From positions 496,001 through 560,000 of the forward strand of contig JAECYW010000030.1 in NCBI GenBank assembly GCA_023014335.1: a stretch of 64,000 nucleotides of DNA. The letters run 5' to 3'. Shown here one piece after another: positions 47,343-57,075 of this stretch. Every line of letters starts with the position of its first letter. Position 1 is the stretch's first letter. The translations under genes were made by a program, and so were the position numbers. Origin of the DNA: Galerina marginata (lineage: Eukaryota > Basidiomycota > Agaricomycetes > Agaricales > Galerinaceae). The notes under the pieces are model-generated. The model was not told where the DNA came from. It was given only the letters and a program-made list of their open reading frames with translations, and made no database searches.

Positions 47343-49614
47343 TATTAGGTATCTGATAATAATATTAGCCGTGGCTCTCGGACACCGATTCAGAGGTTGG
47401 AAAAGGAATCCGTACTCACTTCGAAACAGGAATGGTTAAAAGACCAGGTAATCTCGAGATGGCTTCCAAATACAGGCTAAAGATTACGACGTCAGAAGGA
47501 CCAAGCGCGTCGATAAGAAAAGGATAACGAACATAAAGAAGGATCCCTCTTGCTGCCCAGCGCTGAGGCTGTCGTGGAGGAGAATGTCAGGAAAAGGAGG
47601 TGCAGGTGATAGATAAGAATAGGAATAGCGAAGAACAATCAGCCACTAGCGTCGTCGTGACTCTAAGGTGAAATCAGTTTCACCGAAGAGGGAGGGAGGG
47701 AATTGGTACCCTTAACTCTGACCGACTCATTGCAATCTGCGCCGAGTTTATATGCTCCCCATCGTGCACAAACTGGTCCAAATTGAACTAGAGCTTATTC
47801 GAGTAAAGGAGACGGCATGACTCACTGGAATGCAAGAATGCACAGCTTTGCATATGTGGGGTTGCCGTATATGAATATTCATTGCCCGGCCCTCAGAATC
47901 GTCGACATCTAAATTTGAAGCAGGCAGCTGGCACTTCGTAGTATTAGTAAACTGTACGCTCCAGCATACCTGTATGAGCATGTTGATTGTGTCGTGTGAG
48001 TTGCGCCAACCCTCGACCCAGGATCATATCATAACTCCTTCGGTATCCTTTGCACCGCTTGATGATCTTGGACGAGTAGCCTCTTGCTAATTATACCGTA
48101 ATATCCGAGTGGCTTCGGTTCTACCCATCAAACCATTGAGCGGCATCCTAAGGGCCTGAAGGAGGAGTTTAACCAATTGATGTCAACGAGTCATTGCCTG
48201 CCAGGCTGCCACGTCCCAGCGCACCCTAAAAACAGAATGAAATTGACACAGGACAGACTGGCATACACGAGGAGAAAGACCAGGGCCGCTAATTTCTCCG
48301 GTGCGGAGCCGGTCGCCACCAAGCTCGAACGCCGAAGATACTACGGGCGCTTATCAACATCTGATCCATCCCGCCCTTGATGTTCATTCGATCTTCGAAG
48401 ACGTAATCAGTAACTCCAAAGACCAGTCAGATGTAAAGTGCAAGACGATATCACTTGCCCCATAGTGGTGAAAACAAGGAATTAGATGCTCGCAGGTCTC
48501 CCATTTACAGTGGCAGTGTGCACATAGAGCTGTGTTATCCGGTTACCGTGACATTAGTAGCCAACCAGTGGAAAGACTGTTAACGTATTGTTCCTGAGGC
48601 CTAGAAGCAGCAAGCTCACCAGGATAAGATACGGTTCAGTATCGCGTTACCACCTTTCCGCAGTCTTGGGTCCGTCTATCCGGTTTTGCTTACAAGGGAC
48701 CGGGCTTTCCCTCGAATCTTGATCAGAGCCACAAATGCGCCTGATCAGATTTGGACTTGTCCTCCGCGATGCGCAGATAATGATCATTCTGCTAGAAAAT
48801 ATCAGCTTATGAAGTCATTTACTTGGATCGCGCGGCCACTTGGCCAGTCCAACCTAAGCTCAACGGTGCCTTGTTCGTTCGAATGCGTAGTGTTCGCTCC
48901 GATATTATTTTGCCATCGAGACCACACCGTTGGCAACTAAAATTGGTGGCTGGATTGTCAGATACGCATTATAGACCACGTCCTGCATCGACCCGACAGT
49001 GGGACTTATAATAAGATCCAGTAGGCCCATAACATAAGGAAGATAGATTCGGGGAAAATGATGATAAAGACTTCAGCCTTACATACCTGACCGACTTCCA
49101 ATTAGTCACCATGAGGGCGTTGAGAACTTTCCAGCAGACGCCCTTCTAACTTTTTCGGGATCAGTAGACTCGCTCCAGTCAATATTTAGAAACAAATACC
49201 AGGCATATAAACAAGTACGCCTTCTATCAAACCGTCATCAAAACCTCGTTGAGCCACTTGAGCGAAGAAAACAGTTTGGCATAGAAAGACGATAAAATGC
49301 CATATTTGCGTGGTATAGTTGGAAGGGGAAAAAGCCTAGAACACCTGGAAAATCAAGCATCAGAACATCACAAAACTCAATCAGCCGTAAGCACGCACCG
49401 TCATGTGTCATAGAATCCTCGATCCAGCCAAGGACAAAGTGATGCTCACTTTCAATCTTGATGATAAGATATGAATGGTTAGCCATAGCAGATGCTACAA
49501 GAGTTTTATTCGGCAATCCTTCCCCCGAAGTCGTCCATAATTCAGTTAAATTAGAAGAAATGGCCAGGTATACAACAATAGTACAATCGAAAGTCAACAT
49601 AGGATGACCGGAAC
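47343..49614. other. 2.3-kb region without a recognised gene
   Basis: Only short open frames on either strand, none with a domain or consistent splicing. The right end is the 3' region of VPS68, where a 126-codon frame (49238-49618) is most likely untranslated. No inverted ends or duplications seen. Confidence 0.5.
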
Positions 49615-50277
49615 TCAAAGGGTGAGGTTGTATTCGTACTCGCTGCTTGTGTTTTGAGAAATCCAGAGGACGACAGCGGAAAGCATGAGAGCGACGCTCT
49701 GCGATACATTGGCGTACCCGTAGTAGATGAATTGTTCTGGGTAGCCATGCAAAATGTATTTGAGGACGAGGACAGTCTAGGAGTAATCGTCAGCTGGGCA
49801 AGAGAACGGAGGAAATAGGGTGACGCACCACACTGCCCGCGAGACCGCCCGCCATCAGCGCGAACCCGATGAACAGGAACAGACGTGCCCTCCACACGGC
49901 TCTTGAGTCTCCAAAACCTTCATCGCCTCTGATCCTATCTTTGTCGATGAGATTGATGACCAGATATCCTAACAGTGAACAAAGGCCGGGGATCCAGTCG
50001 ACAAAAGAGACATGGACAGGAGCCTCCGCGTCTGGTGGTGCTCCGTACGGCGCTTTGGCGTGGGCAGACAGAACAGCGGCATCTAGGAACGTCCAATTAG
50101 CAAGAGCAAACTGAAAAATGGTCAGAAAAGCCTCCGAGAAGTCAAAATTGGGAGAAACCGTACCAGTGCTCCTGCCAGATATACACCAACTGTTCGCCGA
50201 TGTTTTCCGAGGGTAAACTCCGGAAATGGGTTTAAACAGACCCGCCTGGGGTCATAGTTCCCTCGAGGAAGCGACAT
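49615..50277 (-). CDS. VPS68: Vps68/TMEM50-family (UPF0220) membrane protein
   Basis: Three exons, 50277-50164, 50110-49829 and 49776-49615, join in phase to 185 aa, almost the length of yeast Vps68. The N-terminus has RTVGVYLAGAL leading to FALANWTFLDAAV (segment 1). Then come FVDWIPGLCSLLGYLVINLI (2), RARLFLFIGFALMAGGLAGSV (3) and a fourth segment around SQSVALMLSAVVLWISQ, with a short polar tail. Vps68 works with Vps55 in late endosome to vacuole sorting. An upstream ATG in the same frame (50496) would add 73 residues but lacks family similarity, so the start at 50277 is preferred. Confidence 0.88.
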
Positions 50278-51524
50278 TAAGGGAATATGAGGAGTTTCAG
50301 GAGGACTGTTGGTGGATGGTAGAGGATGAGAATGAAGCTGCGGCGAGGAAACGATGCTCGTCCTGGATGGCAACCCGTGGGAATGTTGTGCCTCATCTGA
50401 TTCCACCGCCGTTTGGACTTGGATGGCGATCTGCAGCGGCACCACCGGCGCCCTTGGCTGCAACAGGGTATTTTTTCTGCAGAAAAATGAAACCATGATG
50501 GGCTGAAGGGTGGAATTGGAGCTTCAATCAATGTGTCCTCTTCCTCCAAATTATACAGACGTCGGCCCCTCAATTCCCGCGTCTGATGTCAAGGAATGCA
50601 GTTCACACCTCGGTTAACTACGATGATCTATCTCTGTCTGTCGCCCCTTGTCCATCTTCTGTTCAGCGGAAGCTGCGACTTTCCTTGTTACTCTCAATAT
50701 AAATACACTAACGCGGTTCTTTGAATACTTGAGTTATTGGCAGACCGGGGCCCTTAGTAATTATACTCTATTATTATAACTGAGGAGACAGGTCCGCGGG
50801 TCTGGGGAACGTTCAGAAAATTAAACGCCGCTGTAAAGACACGTCAAGAGCTTGTAAAACGAGCTGAAGTGGCAAGTTCGAGAGGGCACATGGAATTTCG
50901 TGATCATTCAGTCTGGGTTCAAGCAATCGAAGCATGGTTATACGCCGGATCCATGGAAGATTTGATCTCATCTGCCCACCGATGACGCCCCATGGGAAGT
51001 TATTTTAGTAAATTTACTTAATACAATTTGTGTCGCGAAGATGCCCTAGTGCTCTTGGAGTATAGTTGTATATTAATATTTAGAATTATACGCCAAGCTT
51101 CACAAAAATGTTTGAAACTCAGGCCCCAGCCTTGTTGACTCGAAAGCCAGATTCAAAATTAAAGATTAGAGGTCTCGTTGAATGGAATCTGGCGTCGCAC
51201 TGCACAAGCCTGTTGGCGGTGACCTGACCAACTCGGTTGCATGCCCCTGGCCCTTGACAAGGCCTTCCTTCGCACCTGAGGTCTAATTTTACCAACTCAT
51301 TGTTTTACCCACAGGTACAGGCTTGTAGGACGGTCAACTCGTTTGGTGCAATTAAAAGCTCCTTGAGGACAAGTGGTAAAACCGTGTGGTCGTTGTTCTT
51401 TTATCAGGGCTAGCTCCTTGTCAAAATACGAGCCTTTAGATTCCACGGACTCGTCGTATCTGCCTCACAAGACCGTCCAGTTGAAAATAGGGGGATGATT
51501 GAGAACGGGCATTAGATTTTATCT
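50278..51524. other. Gap upstream of VPS68
   Basis: About 1.2 kb with the VPS68 promoter and the 3' end of the galactanase gene. No gene or repeat recognised. Confidence 0.5.
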
Positions 51525-52863
51525 CTACATAGATGCCGAAAACATCGAGATGCTGCTCCGAGTCTTTCCTGTGCTGTCGACCAGAAGGTTGTCCTGTGAT
51601 ATATATGTCGGCAAAAATAAATAGAAGCCAGCTTGAAACTCACAACGCAACCGGACCCCAATGACGCGCTTCCAAGCCACCCAGGTTCCCAGTAAGCAAT
51701 ACCCAGTCCATGACCTCCCGGTAAGCCGGCCAAAATATTTTTGATATCAGTCATCCAAGTAGATTGACCCGCTGTGGAAACTGGGATAGAGCTTTCGCTG
51801 AGCGTAACTCCTGGGCAGTCGACTGGCCAATCGGTTTCTACAACCATAATATCCTACGACGGAAATATTAAAAATTTCACCCTCGTAACTGAAAGGCACA
51901 GCGGTGGACGTACCTTTTCGTATGTAAGTGTTATGTTTTGCAAACTTGACTCAAGTGCACTGAGCGTCGCGGCACTTTCACGGAATGGATAGATCGAGAA
52001 GCCCATCACATCAATATCGTTTGGGGACAATTGGCCAGGAATAAAAACACGGGAATAAAAGTTACTGACTGCCGTCAGGTTCCACCCATTCGCAAGATGA
52101 ATCATGACTTTAGTGGCGGGTGCAGTAGCACGAACTGCGCTAGCTGCCGAATGAAGAAGTTGGGAGAGTGGAGAAAAGCCGTTCGCGGTGGAGGTTTGAC
52201 CTGTGGGCCATAACATACCGCTATTTATTTCATTGCCAATCTGTGGACGAGGAATTGACCTATTCAAAGCTTTTTTGTGAAGAGATATATCGAGAACGGA
52301 CCTCAATAAATTTTATTGGTGTTCCTTGAGCGGAGAACGACTCGACCACATTCGTGGTATAACTAAGCCAGTGACTTAAAAAAATAACATGCGTATTCTG
52401 TTGGAAAATCATACTTGAAGACCTGTGCGCTCAAGCTAGGAAGATCCTTCGGCCATCCACTCGGAATTGCTTGGTGAGAAGGGTCTGCCCCTGAACCAAA
52501 CCAAATTAAACCCCTCACAAGAATCTAAGATATGGTGGGCGACTTACAGGTGTCACTATAATGGAGATCTATGTACAGTTCCAGGCCAGCAGCGAAAGCG
52601 CGTTTCCCGAGCGCCAATCCATACTGCAAACTGTAATTGGCGTCATTGGTGCTCGTCCAAATTCTGATCCGTGCAAGGTTAGCACCATGGTTGTGGAGAA
52701 TGGTCTCGAATTTGGCGCCAGGTGGTGATTTTGAATCGCTGTAAACATGGCCAGAATTTTCCAGGTTGATCAAAGAGCTGAAATCGGCACCGCGATACCG
52801 GAGCGCTTGGATTACAGGTACGCAAGACGCTACAGAGAGAATGAAAGGCACGATAAATCGCAT
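51525..52863 (-). CDS. Arabinogalactan endo-beta-1,4-galactanase, GH53, secreted
   Basis: Six or seven exons from ATG 52863 to TAG 51525, joined at clear sites (for example SDT/WADPSHQAIP, FIE/IGNEINSG, YEK/DIMVVETDWP, GSGC/DNLLVDS); total about 350 aa. A signal peptide MRFIVPFILSVASCVPVIQA precedes LRYRGADFSSLINLEN, the usual GH53 start. The acid/base glutamate is in GNEINSG and the nucleophile in VVETDWP, both present. The enzyme cuts beta-1,4-galactan side chains of plant pectin outside the cell. No cellulose-binding module is seen. Fits a litter- or plant-degrading mushroom. Confidence 0.9.
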
Positions 52864-53586
52864 GTTGTGTTGAGGGAGCGGAGCTCCATTGTTCTGGTTT
52901 AAATACTTTTCAAGTCCCTGTCTTCCTAGCCTCGCTTCAGTGGAGGAGAAGCAGAAGCGGGGCGAGTTCCGGTGGCTGATGAACAGCAGAAGCAGGATGC
53001 ATGTGACATTGAGGAGAAGGGAAGATTTTCCGTCGTCGCATTTAGCCGTGCCAGGTTTTGCGGGCGTATTCAAACGTCACGGGTACCACATTGAAATATG
53101 CAGTCATTTAATGAATGTCGGGGCGCGAAGAAGAAAGAAGCTTGTCCGAACCACCTTCGAATTTGGTTGGAATTCTGCCGATTCAGAGTCGACCGGTCCG
53201 CTTTTCCAAGAATATTTTGTGTTGTCAGCGACGACTCAGCGTTGGATTATGGATAATGGAGCTTTAGGTATGGCTCCCAGGCTAGACGTCGAAAGAACAT
53301 CGGAATTAGTGGTCGCAAAGGCAATAAAGACATCTGGATGACTGTCCGTCCAAGTAGACGGCGTGCTTCATGCCTGGCAATGCCGTACTAAGTGTTGCAA
53401 ACCCAGTCGAATTTTACCGGAGAACTCGGCGCTCGCGCTCTTTTACGGGTGCGCATGAGTTTGTAAAACAAGAAATGTTCACGCTGATTTGGTTTCCAGG
53501 TACTGTACATTTTGATCTTTGAACTTTTTTAAGATAAGATAAGGAACAATCGCATTACATCATAATGCTTTGTAATACCTTCTTCC
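52864..53586. other. Gap upstream of the galactanase gene
   Basis: About 720 bp containing the galactanase promoter. A 150-codon plus-strand frame (52889-53341) overlaps it but has no domain and is not accepted. Confidence 0.45.
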
Positions 53587-53594
53587 GACACGAT

Positions 53595-54276
53595 TAGGGT
53601 GGTGTGAAATAGGTCCGCCTTCTAATTCACCCAGCAAATTTGCTCGACCTCCCTGGGAGGTCTATTTTGCCTATGAAAATCACAGCAAATTTGCCTGCTG
53701 ACAATTTGCTGACTAAATCGTAAATTTGCGTAAATTTGCCCGTGGAATAGGTAGGCAAATTTGCATGGAGCCGAGAATGAGACCACCGTTGGACCACCGA
53801 TGACTCCGGCGATGAGTCGCGCAATGATTAACCACCCTATAAGCCTCACAATAAATTTTATTTTATATATTATTGGGGAGCCTTTGCTCTCCTTCCAACT
53901 GGCTGCCAGTGGCTGGGACCGGTGCTTTAACGCGATCACTGAAATCATGTACTACACTGGACTGACGTTTTATCACTTCTGTGGGAATAATTTACCCAAA
54001 GGATAAGGCTTGCCTCAAGATCCATGGGCAGGTGCAGCCCTTCTCGATCCTCAAAAAGTGATAGCAGAAAAATGCTGGTAGGGGGCAGAGACAAAGGCCA
54101 TAAAAAAACTCATTTATTGCCAATTTAGTGGATAAAAAATTGCTGTACTGACCAAGCAAATTTGCCCTAATTCACCGACCTGTTTTCGTGTTCGAAAATA
54201 AATCGGCAAATTTGGGCAAATTTGCCTATGCAAATTTGCTCGGGTGAATTTCACCAGCCTATTTCACACCACACTA
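53595..54276. mobile_element. hAT-type MITE 1, 682 bp
   Basis: Inverted ends TAGGGTGGTGTGAAATAGG and TAGTGTGGTGTGAAATAGG (18 of 19 match) are flanked by the perfect 8-bp duplication GACACGAT (53587-53594 and 54277-54284). Eight-bp duplications and a TAGNG start fit the hAT superfamily. There is no transposase. Both ends carry repeated palindromes GCAAATTTGC (at least six copies, clustered within about 160 bp of each end). Confidence 0.85.
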
Positions 54277-54284
54277 GACACGAT

Positions 54285-54638
54285 CCGCCGAGTCTCTCAA
54301 GAGTCTCTTCAACGTTCAACCATGAAGTCCCAGCACATACCCTGGTTCCCTGCTCTCCCTTGCCCAGATCTACCTTGTTGCTCTCTCCCATGTCGATGGT
54401 TACTCAGCAAAATGCCAGGCATCCTGTATGCTGCCCAACCCAAGGACGTAAGTAGACGCCTCAAGTAAGCCAAGGATATCAAATAAATTAAATTCGCCAG
54501 GAATTATCCAAAATAAAGTCCGTGAACCTACTACTCGGTAAAGGTGACTTTCAATCATCCTCACATGAAATATAACTTTCCCAATCAATAAGCGCATGAC
54601 ATCCGCATTCCTGAATCCTCAAGGCGTCTCGCCAACGT
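54285..54638. other. Gap between MITE 1 and the disrupted secreted-protein gene
   Basis: About 350 bp. Nothing recognised; it should hold the 3' end of the minus-strand gene. Confidence 0.4.
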
Positions 54639-54859
54639 TCAGTTACACTCTGAAAGCACCTTTTCACCGGCGGCAAGAGTACCCGCAACTGCAGATTGAG
54701 CAGTCGCAATGGCAGAGGTAACATCGATGTTAGTGCTGCAAAGAGGCTTTAGCACACATGGCTGTAAAAATAAAATGGAGACATACGAATTTGCCGAATT
54801 GAGAGCAGTCGTCGCAACATTGAGACCATCTCCCACTTGCTGCATCAGCAAAACGGCAA

Positions 54860-55104
54860 TTTAGTTTCCGGTTTTTGCCAGTTTTCTTGGCTTTCTGGGT
54901 TTTCGGAAACCTGAGAAACCTGAAAAGGGAAGTCATACTACAATTAGAAAAGGGTCGAGTCAGGGTTGGAAAGGGCTGGAATAATCAGTGTGAGAGGTTT
55001 CCTGAAATGGGGACATAGGTTCCCGGGTTTCCAGATTCCACGGTTTTTGACGGTTTTTGGTGGTTTTTTAGGTTGAGAAACCCGTGGAAACTAAAATGCT
55101 CGAA
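54860..55104. repeat. Inserted repeat with TAGTTTCC inverted ends
   Basis: Begins GCAATTTAGTTTCCGG and ends, on the other strand, GCATTTTAGTTTCCACGG. The interior is full of GGTTTTTGG/GGTTTTTGAC units in both orientations. No target duplication could be matched. It interrupts the coding run of the secreted-protein gene between ARHISIRA and VLLMQQVGDG. Confidence 0.5.
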
Positions 55105-55301
55105 TACTGATGTGGCGTGCATTTGCTGGGGCAGTTTGACCGGTGAAGAGTGCTTGGAGAATTGTGTTGACGCCTGCCTGGGCGCTTGTAATCCCACCGG
55201 CAGCGGTTTGGAGTTGCGAAGTGGTCGCCGTGTCCCTAGGTAGCAGTTAAGGCACGCGTACTTCTCTAAGCTAGCTGAATAAACTCACAATCCAGCAGCC
55301 T

Positions 55302-55968
55302 TAGTGTTTGAAAGTCCGGTCCGGTCCGGTCTTTGGGTCTGAAATCCAAAGACCGAGACCGGGACCGGTCTTTTGCAGTCCATTAACTGCAAAGGACCGC
55401 ACAAGACTGACCGAGACCGGTTTAGAGCAGTCTTGGGCAGTCTTGGGCGGTCTTTTAACCGGTCTGAACCGGTCTTTTCAGCTTCTGGTAATATATTCTT
55501 AACAGGGTAGATAGCCATGTATAATTATATATTTTCATTGATATGTACTGTTTTTTACATGGATAAGCCTGTAGATCTAACTAAATACGATAATAAATGA
55601 GTTTACCTTGGTACTGACAAGAAAACACATAGTTTTCCTTCAAGAATTGGCTGAGTTATACTCAAATTCGATTAAATTGACAGACTTAGCCATAACTTTC
55701 TTAGTTCCAGGCCAAAAAATATGAAATTTACATTGTTCGAAAGGTATTTAACAGGCGTATTTATGTGCAAATTTATACGCGAAAAGACCGGTTGAGACCG
55801 GTTTAAACCGGTTTTTTGTCGGTCTCTACAATTTTGAGATTGACGAAGACCGAAGACCGGACCGCGGTTGCGGTCTTGATCAGTCTTGCGAATTTCCGGT
55901 CTTTACCAGTTCAGTCCCGGTCCAGTCTCGGTCTTTTTGCAGTCCTCTAACTGGACTTCCAAACACTA
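55302..55968. mobile_element. hAT-type MITE 2, 667 bp
   Basis: Ends TAGTGTTTGAAAGTCC and, reversed, TAGTGTTTGGAAGTCC, flanked by the perfect 8-bp duplication AGCAGCCT (55294-55301 and 55969-55976). No transposase. Subterminal regions are packed with GGTC/GACC-CCGG units such as GACCGGTC. Inserted in an exon of the secreted-protein gene. Confidence 0.88.
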
Positions 55969-56300
55969 AGCAGCCTTGATCGCTTTTTGGATGGATTTCG
56001 CGGATTTACCAAGTCCTACGATGGTCTGGAGACGCTCAACATTGCACGTAAAGTTCCCAAGTTGGTTGTTCTGAACTTGAATAGATTGACCTAATGAAGC
56101 ATTTAAAAACAGTTCAGCAAGCTCGTGCACAAACTCGGTAGGAATAGTGGAATACCAACCGATTGGTGCTGTAGAACAGTAGAAGTAAAATAAGTTCATC
56201 GATGTGACAAATATTGTAGTGTATACATACCAGCGTCAACCCGATAAAAGAGTACGACTATAGCAAGAGCCAAGAGAGATACGATCTCAAAGCGAGCCAT

Positions 56301-56870
56301 TGGAGGAGTACAAACAGTGGTGTAGATGCAAAATGGAAAGTTAAGGAGAAGCAACTCAAAGAAGACACCAGGTCAGTAAGGAACGAATGAAGAAGGTGGG
56401 TTAAGGAAATGAGTGTACACTCCCTTCCAGGTTTTATACCTCGTCGATTTGGATAACGACAAACTCGGTACAGGCTTGCATAACCTGGTAGGTAAGGACA
56501 TAACTGTTGAATCTTGGAATCGCAGCTCGCCCACAGCCTCAATGCATTTGACGTGAGTACCACTGATGGAGGCCATGAGTGAAAGATGTGCTTCTGGCCT
56601 GTAAAACGGCTCCTCCTTTTCGCTGCGCAATCAAGTGAGGCTGCGGGCAAAGTTTGTGTCAGTGTTGTGGGTGATTTGTCCTAAATTAGAAATTTGATTG
56701 GCGCTGTGTGGATGGCGAGTCGTGATAGTGGAAACCACCATCACTGCGTACTCCGTGTTGCTCATCACAAATTCCTGAGGCGCTTGGTTCACTTTTTACC
56801 AGTTCTTGCATTGTAGGAAGCTTGAGTGAAATGGAATGCAAAGTGGAGATGATGTTTGGGCTGCATCAGG
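56301..56870. other. Promoter side of the disrupted secreted-protein gene
   Basis: About 570 bp upstream of ATG 56300. Only short frames; no other feature. Confidence 0.4.
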
Positions 56871-57075
56871 AGTTTAACAATTAGCTTTTTTCCGCTTGTA
56901 CAAGTGAAAAAAGCGACGAAAAGTGAAGAAAGCGGCAAGTCAAAAAAGCCAGGTGTCGATTGGGAAAAAGCTGGCGTTGATTTGGCAGTGATTTTCCCCG
57001 AAAAACACAGAAAATTTAACGCAAAAAGTGAAAAAAGCGAAAAAGTAAAATGTCAACTTGCTGATGCTGCGGCAC
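56871..57075. repeat. Short inverted-end repeat, GCATCAG type
   Basis: Left end GGCTGCATCAGGAGTTTAAC and, reversed, right end GCCGCAGCATCAGCAAGTTG. The interior is rich in GTGAAAAAAGCG and AAAAAGCG units facing both ways. The ends resemble those around the insert at 54860-55104, so both may belong to one small family. No target duplication found. Confidence 0.4.

Larger units (their letters stand above)
54639..56300 (-). pseudogene. Secreted helical protein (HsbA-like), broken by a MITE
   Basis: Starts at ATG 56300 with signal peptide MARFEIVSLLALAIVVLF, then an intron and an exon APIGWYSTIPTEFVHELAEL. Further exons continue with LGKSAKSIQKAIKAA, then (beyond MITE 2) GLDTATTSQLQTAAGGITSAQ..NTILQALFT, QVGDGLNVATTALNSAN and DVTSAIATAQSAVAGTLAAG, ending at 54639. 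The alanine/leucine-rich amphipathic helices and single-domain secreted form resemble hydrophobic surface-binding (HsbA) proteins, which coat surfaces and help enzymes attach; this call is weak. MITE 2 (55302-55968) puts a TAG directly after KAIKAA. Taking it out with one AGCAGCCT copy restores KAIKAAGL and a normal donor. A second insertion sits at about 54860-55104. Confidence 0.6.

Noticed and set aside
49238..49614. Minus-strand frame of about 126 codons after VPS68
   Set aside because: It overlaps the VPS68 stop, begins without an ATG at a sensible place and has no domain; most likely 3' untranslated sequence.
52889..53341. 150-codon plus-strand frame
   Set aside because: It overlaps the galactanase promoter and has no domain, signal peptide or splice support.
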